DNA from: Bacteroidales bacterium
GTDB lineage: Bacteria; Bacteroidota; Bacteroidia; Bacteroidales; UBA932
Assembly: GCA_017962925.1 (NCBI GenBank)
Contig: JAGCUK010000013.1
Span: 1-64,000, forward strand
DNA: 64,000 nucleotides
Reading direction: 5' to 3'
Shown here one piece after another: positions 1 through 8,353 of this stretch. How positions within the stretch are numbered: the first letter of the stretch is position 1; each line of letters opens with the position of its first letter. The notes under the pieces are model-generated. The model had not been told where the DNA came from. It searched no databases and saw only the letters and a program-made list of their open reading frames with translations. The translations under genes and the position numbers were made by a program.

Positions 1-1
1 G

Positions 2-379
2 GTGATAGGGGAGCCCGCCTCGGTAAAGGCATCGGCCACCCTGATGGATTCCACCCGCCTGGTGCTTAATGTATATGGCGGCGCCACCTTCGGCGAGGTG
101 CAGGTGAAACTGCCCGGCCGGCGTGGCTGGATATCCATCCCCCGTCACAAGGAAGTCGCCCCCGAAGTGCTGGAGACCTACAACTTCAACAAAACCCTGG
201 AGAAGCGCAGCCGCAATCCTCTGTTCATCCCTATGCTGCGGCAAAAATCTCCCCACATCTGGTCTGTGGACTTCGCCGACGATCCCTCCGCCCTCTCCGC
301 CCTCCAATCGGGCCGTCCCATCCGTCTCCGCTACACTGATTCTTCGATGAGTTTTTCCGTTCGCGTTCCAGTTCGATGA
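2..379 (+). CDS. C-terminal end of an unrecognised protein
   Basis: An open frame runs in from the left edge and ends in TGA at 377-379. A GTG stands at position 2, but the frame is open to the edge, so this is probably the tail of a longer gene. The 125 visible residues alternate short hydrophobic and polar stretches, as in a beta-rich fold, and I see no known motif, membrane segment or catalytic signature. It is followed within 10 bases by the promoter of the next gene. Function unknown. Confidence 0.45.
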   Translation: MIGEPASVKASATLMDSTRLVLNVYGGATFGEVQVKLPGRRGWISIPRHKEVAPEVLETYNFNKTLEKRSRNPLFIPMLRQKSPHIWSVDFADDPSALSALQSGRPIRLRYTDSSMSFSVRVPVR

Positions 380-386
380 TTTGTGC

Positions 387-394
387 TATCTTTG
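387..394 (+). promoter_or_regulatory. Bacteroidetes -7 box before the YgjP-like gene
   Basis: TATCTTTG fits the Bacteroidetes -7 consensus TAnnTTTG exactly. No clear -33 TTTG lies 19-20 bases upstream. The GTG at 399 begins 4 bases after the box, so a transcript from this site would start at or next to the start codon. This makes the upstream TTG at 381 an unlikely start. Confidence 0.5.
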
Positions 395-398
395 CATA

Positions 399-812
399 GT
401 GCGAATAACATTGGCTGACATATTGTCCGGAAGGGTGCGGATCGTGGTCCGCAGGCGCAGGGCAAGGCGCCAACTGGCGGAGACGCCTGAAGTGGCTGAG
501 TTGCGGCGGCAGGCCAAGGCCTATCTGCCCGGACGGCTTGCAGAACTGGCTGCGCAGCATGGTTTCTGCTACAATAAGGTGCGCATCAAACACAATGTGA
601 GCAATTGGGGCAGCTGCTCGGTGAAGAAGAACATCAACCTGAATCTGAACCTGATGCGGCTGCCAGCCGAACTGCAGGACTACGTGATGCTTCACGAACT
701 CTGCCACCTGAAGTATATGAACCACGGCAAAGAGTTCCACGCCCTGCTGGAAAGCGTCTGCCCGAACCACAAAGCACTGCGCACCAAACTGAGGGGATAC
801 AAACTGATATGA
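399..812 (+). CDS. YgjP/SprT-like zinc metallopeptidase domain protein (DUF45)
   Basis: A protein of about 137 residues with the family signature WGSCS near residue 65, then the zinc motif HELCH followed by NHG and F about ten residues later (residues 98-113). This matches the YgjP-like metallopeptidase family; E. coli YgjP is about 170 residues. I chose GTG 399 because the -7 box covers the only upstream candidate, TTG 381. The stop overlaps the next start (ATGA at 809-812), so the gene is translationally coupled to the U32 gene. The physiological substrate is not known for this branch. Confidence 0.75.
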   Translation: MRITLADILSGRVRIVVRRRRARRQLAETPEVAELRRQAKAYLPGRLAELAAQHGFCYNKVRIKHNVSNWGSCSVKKNINLNLNLMRLPAELQDYVMLHELCHLKYMNHGKEFHALLESVCPNHKALRTKLRGYKLI

Positions 813-2062
813 ACAGGAAAGAACTGGAAATAATGGCCCCGGCAGGCAATTTCGAATGCCTGAGAGCGGCGATTGAAGGAGGAGCAGACTCCGTTTATTT
901 CGGGGTCGGCAGGCTGAACATGCGTTCCCATTCCGCGAACAACTTCGACCCTGCGGACCTGAAGGAGGTCGTGAAAATCTGCCGCGAGGTCGGAGTGAAA
1001 AGCTATCTTACCCTCAATATCTGCCTCTATCCGGAAGATCTTCCCGCAATGCGCGAAGCCCTCGATCGGGCCAAGGAGGCCGGAGTCAGCGCCATCATCG
1101 CAGCGGACATGGCGGCCATCAACTACTGCCGCCAGATAGGCCTGGAGGTGCACATCTCCACCCAGCTCAACGTATCCAATCTCGAAGCCCTCAAGTTCTA
1201 CGCTCAGTTCGCCGATGTGGTGGTCCTGGCCCGCGAACTCAACCTCGATCAGGTACGCGACATCCACGACGGCATTGTCCGGGAGCAAATCAAAGGCCCC
1301 TCCGGGGAACTTGTGCGTATAGAAATGTTTGCGCACGGAGCTCTCTGCATGGCAGTTTCCGGCAAATGCTACCTGAGTCTGCACACTGCCGGGCAGTCCG
1401 CCAACCGCGGGGAGTGCATCCAGATATGCCGCCGCGGCTATGGCGTCACCGACCTCGAGACCGGCAATGAACTCAATATCGATAATAAGTATATAATGTC
1501 GCCCATGGACCTCTGCACGATTGAGTTCATGGGCCGCATCATAGAATCCGGGGTGAAGGTCTTCAAGATAGAAGGCCGCGCCCGCAGCGCCGAATACGTT
1601 AAGCGCACGGCCCAGTGCTACCGCGAGGCTGCGGATGCTGTCTGCGACGGCACCTATACCCCCGAAAAGGCCGAAGAGCTGAAACAGCGTCTGGCGGAAG
1701 TCTTCAACCGCGGATTCTGGGACGGGTACTATCAGGGCGCACGCCTCGGCCAGTGGAGCGACGTTTACGGCTCCCAGGCCACACGGCGCAAGGTGTATGC
1801 CGGAAAGGTGACCAACTGGTTCGACCGCATCGGAGTGGCGGAAGTGCTCGTGGAGAGCGCCCCCATCCCCGCGGGAGCGGACCTGATGGCTATCGGCACC
1901 ACCACCGGCGTGATAGAGTTCAAAGCGGATGATATCCGGGTGGAATTCGAACCCGTCCGGGAGGCGCCGAAGGGCTGCCGCTGTTCCATCAAGTGCCCGG
2001 AGAAACTCCGCCGCGGCGACAAGGTTTATCTCTGGGAGGAAGTGGAACGGATTATGCAGTAG
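809..2062 (+). CDS. U32 family protein (TrhP/YegQ-like)
   Basis: A cytoplasmic protein of 417 residues. The start of the frame reads MAPAGNFECLRAAIEGGAD, typical of the U32 N-terminal barrel. The U32 signature is present near residue 176: E-M-F-A-H-G-A, then C, G-K-C and L-S. U32 proteins were named peptidases, but E. coli members of this type (TrhP, RlhA) are needed for hydroxylation of tRNA wobble uridine or of 23S rRNA, and the cysteines are thought to take part. Its length is close to TrhP (about 450). The start overlaps the YgjP-like stop. I infer an RNA modification role; which RNA cannot be told from sequence. Confidence 0.82.
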   Translation: MNRKELEIMAPAGNFECLRAAIEGGADSVYFGVGRLNMRSHSANNFDPADLKEVVKICREVGVKSYLTLNICLYPEDLPAMREALDRAKEAGVSAIIAADMAAINYCRQIGLEVHISTQLNVSNLEALKFYAQFADVVVLARELNLDQVRDIHDGIVREQIKGPSGELVRIEMFAHGALCMAVSGKCYLSLHTAGQSANRGECIQICRRGYGVTDLETGNELNIDNKYIMSPMDLCTIEFMGRIIESGVKVFKIEGRARSAEYVKRTAQCYREAADAVCDGTYTPEKAEELKQRLAEVFNRGFWDGYYQGARLGQWSDVYGSQATRRKVYAGKVTNWFDRIGVAEVLVESAPIPAGADLMAIGTTTGVIEFKADDIRVEFEPVREAPKGCRCSIKCPEKLRRGDKVYLWEEVERIMQ

Positions 2063-2074
2063 AATCGCACGATT

Positions 2075-3682
2075 ATGAAGAAGTTAACCATCATATTGAT
2101 TGCCCTGCTGGCGCTGACATTCCAGGCCGGCGCGCAGTCCAAACTCTTCCGCCTGGGGCAGACGGTAGAGATTCACACCGCCATCCTGCAGGAACTCAAC
2201 CGCAGTTATGTGGATTCCCTGCCCATCGGCCGCATGACCCAGGCCGGCATCGACGCCATGCTCGAGACCCTCGACCCATACACCATCTACGTGCCGGAAG
2301 AGGAGAACGAGAATTTCGAGATGATGATAGGCAAGACCTACGGTGGCATCGGCGCGATTATCTACAAGCCCGAGAAGGATAAGCCCGTGATCATCAATGA
2401 GCCCTATGCCAATTCGCCAGCGGCCAGAAACGGCCTGCAGTGCGGCGACGAGATACTCACCATCGACGGCAAGACCACTATCGGTCTGACCGCTTCCGAG
2501 AGCAGCGAGAGGATGAAGGGCAAGCCCGGCACCCAGGTGGTGTTCGGCGTCCGTAAAGTACGTACCGGGGAGATCAAGGACATCACCATCACTCGCGAGA
2601 AAATCCATATCCCCGACATAAGTTATGCCCATTTGCTTGACGGCACCAAGACCGGCTACATCCTCATCAGCGGCTTCACCGAGGGTTTGGGAGATGAGTT
2701 CCGCGCCAAGGTGAAGGAGTTGAAGAAGCAGGGGATGGATAAGTTGGTGATAGACCTTCGCGGCAACGGCGGCGGCCTGATGAACGAGGCGGTGAATATC
2801 GTCTCCGCCTTCGTGCCCAAGGGCTCGCTGGTGGTGAGTTCGAAGGGGAACACCCTGGTGGGCGAGCAGAAGTTCAGCACCACCAAGGATCCGGTAGATC
2901 TGACACTTCCGCTGGTGGTTCTTGTGGATTCCGGCTCCGCATCCGCCTCGGAGATTGTCTCCGGCGCTCTGCAGGACCTCGACCGCGCTACCATCATGGG
3001 CACTCGCACCTTCGGGAAGGGCCTGGTGCAGAGCATCCGCCCGCTGCCTTACAACGGCCAGCTGAAGGTCACCACCGCCAAATACTATACTCCTTCCGGC
3101 CGTTGCGTGCAGGCGATCGACTATGCGCATCGCAATGAGGATGGAAGCGTGGGGCATATCCCCGATTCCCTGACGCACGAGTTCAAGACTGCCCGCGGCC
3201 GCATAGTCCGCGATGGCGGCGGCATCACCCCGGATGTAGAGATCAAGGGCAAGGAATACAGCCGCCTGGTGTACTCGCTGGTGGTGAACGGAGTGGTGGA
3301 GCAGTATGCTATGGAGTACGTCAAGACCCACGAGAGCATCCCGGCCGCCAAGGACTTCTACTTCACCGACTTCGATTCTTTCGTGGAGTTCGCCAAGGGC
3401 AAGGAGTTCGACTACCGTTCCTCCGCCCGCACCTACTTCGACCAGATGAAGAAGCAGCTGGAGAAGGATGAACTCGCGGAGACGGTGAAGGAGCAGCTGG
3501 ATGCTATGGAGAAGGCTCTGGAGATGGATAAGGAATCGTTCCTTCGCCTGAAGAAGGATGAGATCATCCCCTTCATCGAAAGGGAGATAGCCATTCGTTA
3601 TTGGTTCCAGGAAGGCGGCGTGGAGGTTGACCTCCGCTACGACGATGCCCTCCGCAAAGCACTTTCCAGCCCGTTGATATGA
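2075..3682 (+). CDS. S41 family carboxy-terminal processing peptidase
   Basis: A 535-residue exported protease. Residues 1-21 form a signal peptide ending AGAQ. A PDZ domain lies at about 85-170 and the S41 catalytic domain at about 190-370. The conserved D-L-R-G-N-G-G-G is near 226-233, the nucleophile serine sits in S-G-S-A-S-A-S-E near 288, and the general-base lysine in G-T-R-T-F-G-K-G near 313. The C-terminal 150 residues are helical and charged. Such proteases trim or degrade periplasmic proteins. It starts 12 bases after the U32 gene and overlaps rdgB by 4 bases (ATGA), so the four genes look like one operon. Confidence 0.9.
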   Translation: MKKLTIILIALLALTFQAGAQSKLFRLGQTVEIHTAILQELNRSYVDSLPIGRMTQAGIDAMLETLDPYTIYVPEEENENFEMMIGKTYGGIGAIIYKPEKDKPVIINEPYANSPAARNGLQCGDEILTIDGKTTIGLTASESSERMKGKPGTQVVFGVRKVRTGEIKDITITREKIHIPDISYAHLLDGTKTGYILISGFTEGLGDEFRAKVKELKKQGMDKLVIDLRGNGGGLMNEAVNIVSAFVPKGSLVVSSKGNTLVGEQKFSTTKDPVDLTLPLVVLVDSGSASASEIVSGALQDLDRATIMGTRTFGKGLVQSIRPLPYNGQLKVTTAKYYTPSGRCVQAIDYAHRNEDGSVGHIPDSLTHEFKTARGRIVRDGGGITPDVEIKGKEYSRLVYSLVVNGVVEQYAMEYVKTHESIPAAKDFYFTDFDSFVEFAKGKEFDYRSSARTYFDQMKKQLEKDELAETVKEQLDAMEKALEMDKESFLRLKKDEIIPFIEREIAIRYWFQEGGVEVDLRYDDALRKALSSPLI

Positions 3683-4299
3683 AACTGATTTTCGCCACCG
3701 GCAACAAGGGCAAACTCCGCGAAGCCCGCGAAATTCTCGAACCCCACGGATTCGAGGTGGTCTCTCCCTTCGATCTTGGCCTGACCAAGGAGCAAGTGGA
3801 TGTGGAAGAGACGGGCAAGACATTCGAGGAGAACGCCATCATCAAGGTGCAGAACCTCTGGCAGCTGACCGGCCTCCCGTGCTTCGCCGATGATAGCGGC
3901 CTCGTGGTGGACGCCCTCGGCGGCGCCCCCGGCATCTACTCCGCCCGCTACGCCTCCCTCGACGGCTCCGGCGAAGATCACAACTTTGCCTCGAACATCG
4001 ACAAATTGCTTCATAATCTGGAAGGTGTCGAGAATCGCCGCGCCCGTTTCGTTTGCGTCGCGGCTCTAATACTGCCGGAGGCAGGAATAAAGACATTTAG
4101 GGGCACCTGCGAAGGCCGTATCGCGTTCGATCCTGCCGGCTGCGGCGGCTTCGGCTACGACCCAGTCTTCATCGCCGACGCCTACCCCGACCGCACCCTG
4201 GCCGAAGTCGACGAATCCGCCAAAAACGCCATCTCCCATCGCGGCAACGCCCTGGCAAAGATGCTGGAATACCTAACTATAGCTCATCCCAACGCATAG
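3679..4299 (+). CDS. rdgB: XTP/dITP diphosphatase (Ham1/RdgB family)
   Basis: A 206-residue cytoplasmic enzyme that removes non-canonical purine nucleotides (dITP, XTP) by releasing pyrophosphate. The family opening F-A-T-G-N-K-G-K is at residues 5-12. The active-site stretch D-S-G-L-V-V-D-A-L-G-G-A-P-G-I-Y-S-A-R-Y is near 74-93, and the substrate-specificity segment G-F-G-Y-D-P near 155. Length is normal for the family. The start overlaps the S41 stop. Its last 23 bases overlap the 3' end of the convergent hipA gene. Confidence 0.92.
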   Translation: MKLIFATGNKGKLREAREILEPHGFEVVSPFDLGLTKEQVDVEETGKTFEENAIIKVQNLWQLTGLPCFADDSGLVVDALGGAPGIYSARYASLDGSGEDHNFASNIDKLLHNLEGVENRRARFVCVAALILPEAGIKTFRGTCEGRIAFDPAGCGGFGYDPVFIADAYPDRTLAEVDESAKNAISHRGNALAKMLEYLTIAHPNA

Positions 4300-5527
4300 A
4301 ATACGCCCCAAGCAATTTGAGGGGTATTTGCAGTTGTGTGGCAATCCTGCGCCAATCTTTGATGGCAGCACGAACATCCTCTACAATCTCTGCCGCTTCT
4401 TGCATTTCAAGCATATAGTTCTCGCATGCGGAAAGCAGGATATTGATGTCTGAAAGTTCCGTATAAGAATCGATTAGCAGGCACTGGTGTGTTTTTGCTC
4501 CCGGGTTGATGTCGTATGCAGGAGAAAGCGTCCAACCTTTTGGGGTAAGCAGGAAGCCGTGATTGCGAAAGTGGTCATCGGTATTGCCGAATAGGACGTT
4601 GAACGCCACTCTGCGATAGAGTTCCCTGAGATTCTTCCGCACATCAGTACATGCATGAAGGATGAAGTCTACTATATCGAGATAACCATTGCCTGTGCTA
4701 CTGCCTGCGCCATCATCAAGACCAAGCAACGACATAGTAGAAGCAAAATGAATGCGACGCCCATCCTTTGTCCTGTCGAAACGTTCGGATAGCATAAGGT
4801 CCCGGTCTTTTGAAATCTTGATGGTGCGCGTTTTTGCCACATTGATGCCCGCCTTAGCAGCAAGTTGATGCGAGAAGTGCTCAATGAGTTCTGTATTCTC
4901 CAAGTCTTTTTTTGACGGGAACTTAGCTACGTACAGTGTGCCATCGGCATCGACAACATTGGCTTTGGGACGAGCTCCACCGAGCGAGGAACCAGGATCA
5001 ATCAACTGGTCCAGCCAGCGTTGTTCCGGCAATTCATTACGTTCTTCTGCCAACTCAATCTCATGGCATGCATCGCACAAGGCGCGAAGGCTTTCAATGG
5101 GTGGAACAAGGTATTGTGTGCTTGCGTTGATGAAGTCTTTACTGTCATCCTCCTTGTATCGTATGCCGCCCATGCGAGTGAAATCCTCAATACCGATGAG
5201 GTAGTCGTAGTTGGTGAGTGTACGTGTCGGTCTGCCTTCCGCCTGGGCCGTCAACCGCTCCCTGCGGTCAAGCAGCAAACGTCCCCAGCGGTCGGGGAAG
5301 GAATCCTTGACGAAGCCGAACACATTATCATTACCACGAGGATGCTGCAACGAAGGAACATTCATCAGGTCTCCGCTCAACAGAATACCACCATGCTGCC
5401 TCAGCCATTCGCGTGAATACTCAAACACAAAATGATCTTTGCCGCGAACATGTTCGTAGCCTAATGATCCTATCTCCTGAGGATCAGAGAGGAAGTCAAA
5501 ATCTGCGTAAACTATTATTCTCTTCAT
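4277..5527 (-). CDS. hipA: HipA-family serine/threonine kinase toxin
   Basis: A protein of 416 residues, close to E. coli HipA (440). The N-terminal HipA subdomain (about 1-110) is followed by the kinase core. G-S-S-L-G-G-A-R-P-K near residues 177-186 corresponds to the loop holding the autophosphorylated serine, and N-T-D-D-H-F-R-N-H-G-F near 310-320 holds the catalytic Asp and the metal-binding Asn. E. coli HipA phosphorylates glutamyl-tRNA synthetase; the target here is not known. The gene overlaps hipB by 4 bases (ATGA), the normal antitoxin-first order. Its last 23 bases overlap the end of rdgB. Confidence 0.9.
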   Translation of the reverse strand: MKRIIVYADFDFLSDPQEIGSLGYEHVRGKDHFVFEYSREWLRQHGGILLSGDLMNVPSLQHPRGNDNVFGFVKDSFPDRWGRLLLDRRERLTAQAEGRPTRTLTNYDYLIGIEDFTRMGGIRYKEDDSKDFINASTQYLVPPIESLRALCDACHEIELAEERNELPEQRWLDQLIDPGSSLGGARPKANVVDADGTLYVAKFPSKKDLENTELIEHFSHQLAAKAGINVAKTRTIKISKDRDLMLSERFDRTKDGRRIHFASTMSLLGLDDGAGSSTGNGYLDIVDFILHACTDVRKNLRELYRRVAFNVLFGNTDDHFRNHGFLLTPKGWTLSPAYDINPGAKTHQCLLIDSYTELSDINILLSACENYMLEMQEAAEIVEDVRAAIKDWRRIATQLQIPLKLLGAYSMRWDEL

Positions 5528-5823
5528 CGTCTCAGTAATTCTGCATCCTGAAGTTGCCGGCCAAGAGCGTCGTCGGCCGCAAGCAGGGTGATGTCCTTTT
5601 CCAAATTCAGCGCAAAGAGTACGCGAGCATAGATGCCCATGGAGACCGTCGGGTCACCATGTTCCACTTTAGAGACAGTCAGGCGCGTCACCGTTGCCCT
5701 GTCTGCGACATCCTGCATGGACAGATGCCTGCGCTTGCGTGCCAGCATAATCTGTTCGCCCATGATTGTCAGATTGTCGTTCAATGCTCTTGGCATCATC
5801 TTACCAAATGTCTTCTTCCCCAT
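5524..5823 (-). CDS. hipB: HipB-like XRE-family antitoxin
   Basis: A 99-residue HTH protein. The XRE helix-turn-helix spans about residues 22-78, with M-Q-D-V-A-D-R as the first helix and L-T-V-S-K-V-E-H-G as the recognition helix. HipB proteins bind HipA and repress their own operon. The gene lies upstream of hipA with a 4-base overlap. A well-formed promoter and a perfect inverted repeat lie immediately upstream of the start, which fits autoregulation. Confidence 0.87.
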   Translation of the reverse strand: MGKKTFGKMMPRALNDNLTIMGEQIMLARKRRHLSMQDVADRATVTRLTVSKVEHGDPTVSMGIYARVLFALNLEKDITLLAADDALGRQLQDAELLRR

Positions 5824-5828
5824 AATTG

Positions 5829-5844
5829 TGCATTATTGGATGCA
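5829..5844 (-). promoter_or_regulatory. Candidate HipB operator (inverted repeat)
   Basis: TGCAT-N6-ATGCA is a perfect inverted repeat with 5-base arms. It lies between the hipB start codon (5823) and the -7 box (5843-5850), over the expected transcription start. The position suits a repressor site. That HipB binds it is inferred. Confidence 0.5.
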
Positions 5845-5874
5845 AAAGTAATCATAAATGTTTAATATAACAAA
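5843..5874 (-). promoter_or_regulatory. hipBA promoter (-33 TTTG, -7 TACTTTTG)
   Basis: On the minus strand, TTTG (5871-5874) is followed after 20 bases by TACTTTTG (5843-5850). Both elements and the spacing match the Bacteroidetes vegetative promoter. The start codon of hipB lies 19 bases past the -7 box. Confidence 0.72.
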
Positions 5875-5889
5875 CAGTTTTCAGGAGAA

Positions 5890-5921
5890 TTTGCTATTTC
5901 ATCTTTTTCTTTGCATCTTTG
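5890..5921 (+). promoter_or_regulatory. rmuC promoter (-33 TTTG, -7 CATCTTTG)
   Basis: TTTG at 5890-5893 and CATCTTTG at 5914-5921 are spaced by 20 bases. The -7 box differs from TAnnTTTG at its first base only. It is divergent from the hipBA promoter and leaves a leader of about 50 bases before rmuC. Confidence 0.5.
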
Positions 5922-5979
5922 TTGAAAGAAATAGAATAACCTGCCGGTATATATAGGTGATAACCAAAACCGTAGACTT

Positions 5980-7191
5980 ATGAACATCTATCTGATCGTT
6001 GCAATCGTCGCGCTGCTAGTAGCAGCCATCGCCATCACCTGGGGACTCACTTCCAACAAGGCCAAGAGCCTGCAGCTGGAGAATGAACGCAACCAGCACG
6101 AAAAGGCTCTGGAGGACCTGAAAACCAGCCAGGCTCAGGCATTGGAGGCCGCGAAACAGGCCCTCGCCCTGGAAAACGAGAAAACCCTGAAGGCCCGCGA
6201 GGATTCCTTGAAAAAGGAAGCTGCCGAAACGCTCAAGGTCATTACCGGCGATCTCAATAAAGATATAAAGGAGATGAAGCTGGCCTTCGACGCTCAGAAA
6301 AAGACTCATGCCGAAGAGAGTTCCTCCATCAAGACCAAGTTCGAAGAGACGGTAAAGAACCTGAAGGAGCAGACCGAATCCATAGGCTCCCGCGCAGAGG
6401 ATCTCACCAACGCCCTGAAGGGGCAGAACAAGATGCAGGGCATATTCGGAGAGACCATCCTGGAGAACATCCTAAAAGAGGAAGGCTTCGTCTCAGGCCG
6501 CGATTACGACTCCGAATTCTGGCTGCGCGATGCCAAGGGCAATATCATCTCCAACGAAGATACGGGACGTCGCATGCGCCCGGATTTTGCCCTCCACTTC
6601 CCGGACGACACCGAAATCCTCATAGACTCTAAGGTTTCTCTAAGTGCCCTGGCTGACTGGTTCGCCGCCGAGAGCGACGAGGCTCGTGCGGAGGCATCCA
6701 GACGCAACCTGGAATCGGTACATAACCACATCAAGGAACTCACCAGCAAGGAATATCAGAAATACGTGGTAGGCCGCAAGACTCTGGACTACGTGATAAT
6801 GTTCATCCCCAACTACGGGGCATATCAGCTCGCAAAGCAGGAGGATCCGGACATTTTTGCCAAGGCATTCGGGCAGAACGTGCTCATCACTACGGAAGAG
6901 ACTCTGATTCCTTTCCTCCGCCTGATCCGCAGCGCCTGGGTGCAGAAAGCTCAGCTGGACAATATCAACGTGATAGTGGATGCCGCTCAGGATATGGTGG
7001 ACCGTGTGGCCCTGTTCTGCGAAAAGAACGCGGAACTGGAGGCCTCGCTGGAAGGAGTGTTGAAGAAGTTCAAAGACAACACCAACCGCCTGGTGGACGG
7101 CCGCCAGAGCATAGTCAAGGCCGCACGCATCGCCGTGGACCATGGCATCAAGCTGCCGACGGTCCATCAATTACCGGAAACTAAGGAATAA
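5980..7191 (+). CDS. rmuC: DNA recombination protein RmuC
   Basis: A 403-residue protein. Residues 1-24 form one membrane segment and 25-150 a long Lys/Glu/Ala-rich coiled coil. The RmuC domain (about 150-370) is a predicted PD-(D/E)XK nuclease fold; I-D-S-K-V-S near 212-217 fits the catalytic Asp-x-Lys. RmuC limits inversions between short repeats in E. coli. It is a single gene with its own promoter, and downstream spacing to the SGNH gene is 31 bases. Confidence 0.9.
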   Translation: MNIYLIVAIVALLVAAIAITWGLTSNKAKSLQLENERNQHEKALEDLKTSQAQALEAAKQALALENEKTLKAREDSLKKEAAETLKVITGDLNKDIKEMKLAFDAQKKTHAEESSSIKTKFEETVKNLKEQTESIGSRAEDLTNALKGQNKMQGIFGETILENILKEEGFVSGRDYDSEFWLRDAKGNIISNEDTGRRMRPDFALHFPDDTEILIDSKVSLSALADWFAAESDEARAEASRRNLESVHNHIKELTSKEYQKYVVGRKTLDYVIMFIPNYGAYQLAKQEDPDIFAKAFGQNVLITTEETLIPFLRLIRSAWVQKAQLDNINVIVDAAQDMVDRVALFCEKNAELEASLEGVLKKFKDNTNRLVDGRQSIVKAARIAVDHGIKLPTVHQLPETKE

Positions 7192-7222
7192 TACCTATAT
7201 TCGCAGCAAATAAGATTCTCCT

Positions 7223-8302
7223 ATGCGCAAACTCTTCGTCAGCATAATTGGTTTAGTAATATGTTTGTCCGTTTTCGGACAGCGTTTTACCGAGGCGACG
7301 GACCTGACCATTGTCGGAAAGGTGTTCCCCGACACGCCAAATCCGTACGAAAGGATGGACTTTACCAAGTATGGCGGCTGGACAGAGAAGGACAAGAATC
7401 TGCTGGAGATGCCTTCTGGCATAATCGTTTCTTTTAAAACGAATTCTTCCGGTATTTGGGTGAAGCCTGTATTCAAGGAGATATATCAGTCCCAGACTTC
7501 GGGATTCGCTGCCAGGGGATTTGACTTGTACATAAAGAAGAATGGAGAGTGGCTTTGGGCAGGTACTTGTGCATATGGCCCTAATAAAGAAAAGGAGAAT
7601 GGCAAAGTCCGGGCTCTCATCGAACATATGGATGATAGCGTCAAGGAGTGTATAATGTATCTCCCTACATATAGCAAGCTCATCTCTTTGGGAATAGGAG
7701 TCGATGAAAACAGCACGATAGAAAAAGGAGAGATACCATTCCGCCATCGTATATGTCTGCACGGATCTAGTTATATGCACGGGCAGGCTACCGGCCGTGC
7801 TGGCCAGACAGTTCCCGGCTATCTTACCCGACTCACTGGAATACAGTTCTGCAGTCTTGGGGTCAGCGGCGATTGCAGGATGCAGCCACAGTTCGCTAAT
7901 GCTCTTAAAGATGCCGATGTCGATGCCTTTGTGTTTGATTCCTTCTCAAATGGGACGGCAGAATCCATAAAGGAGAACCTGTTTGCTTTCATAGAGACCA
8001 TCCAAGCGGCCAAGCCCGGAGTGCCGATGATTTTTATGAGCACCATTTGGAGCGAAAGGCGGAATTTTGACCAGCCGTACGACGATGTTCAAGGAAAAAA
8101 GGCCGAGATGGCGAAAAAACTGATGAAAGAAGCCGTCAGGAAATATAAGGACGTCTATTTCATCTCCACATCCAATGCAACCTCTGCCCAGCACGACACT
8201 ACGGTTGATGGAGTTCATCCCGGCAGCTGGGGATATTACCTATGGACGGATTCTGTTCGCAAACCCATTCTTAAGATTCTTCGTAAATACGGAATAAAAT
8301 AG
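7223..8302 (+). CDS. Secreted SGNH/GDSL esterase with GxDLY N-terminal domain
   Basis: A 359-residue exported protein with a signal peptide at 1-19 (ending VFGQ). The N-terminal jelly-roll-like domain carries G-F-D-L-Y-I-K-K near residues 97-104, the GxDLY signature. The C-terminal SGNH domain has the nucleophile in H-G-S-S-Y near 180, block II in L-G-V-S-G-D, and the Asp-His pair in D-G-V-H-P near 327. Such enzymes remove acyl groups from polysaccharides, but the substrate here is unknown. It is closely related along its whole length to the gene at 38964-40034, on the other strand. A weak -7-like TATATTCG lies at 7196-7203. Confidence 0.85.
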   Translation: MRKLFVSIIGLVICLSVFGQRFTEATDLTIVGKVFPDTPNPYERMDFTKYGGWTEKDKNLLEMPSGIIVSFKTNSSGIWVKPVFKEIYQSQTSGFAARGFDLYIKKNGEWLWAGTCAYGPNKEKENGKVRALIEHMDDSVKECIMYLPTYSKLISLGIGVDENSTIEKGEIPFRHRICLHGSSYMHGQATGRAGQTVPGYLTRLTGIQFCSLGVSGDCRMQPQFANALKDADVDAFVFDSFSNGTAESIKENLFAFIETIQAAKPGVPMIFMSTIWSERRNFDQPYDDVQGKKAEMAKKLMKEAVRKYKDVYFISTSNATSAQHDTTVDGVHPGSWGYYLWTDSVRKPILKILRKYGIK

Positions 8303-8320
8303 TTGTATATATATTCAACT
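8301..8320. promoter_or_regulatory. Candidate operator AGTTG-N10-CAACT before the HEPN/MNT operon
   Basis: A perfect inverted repeat with 5-base arms and a 10-base AT spacer sits directly upstream of the -7 box (8326-8333), over the expected -33 position. A near copy, AGTTG-N10-AAACT, follows the operon at 9235-9254. The HTH domain of the antitoxin is a natural candidate binder; this is inference. Confidence 0.4.
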
Positions 8321-8333
8321 TTATATATCTTTG
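8302..8333 (+). promoter_or_regulatory. HEPN/MNT operon promoter
   Basis: TATCTTTG at 8326-8333 matches the Bacteroidetes -7 box exactly. GTTG (8302-8305) lies 20 bases upstream as a 3-of-4 match to the -33 TTTG. The start codon of the antitoxin follows 20 bases after the -7 box. Confidence 0.6.
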
Positions 8334-8353
8334 CCGTGTAACTGATATATAAT

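Noticed and set aside
381..398. TTG start for the YgjP-like gene
   Set aside because: A -7 box occupies this stretch, so it should not be transcribed; GTG 399 is preferred.
809..2062. Calling the U32 protein a collagenase-type peptidase
   Set aside because: The full-length U32 signature fits the TrhP/RlhA RNA-hydroxylation group, and no export signal is present.
2084..3823. Long open frame of 579 codons on the minus strand
   Set aside because: It is antisense to the S41 protease and rdgB, has low-complexity His/Leu/Gly content and no motif, while the plus-strand genes carry full catalytic motifs.
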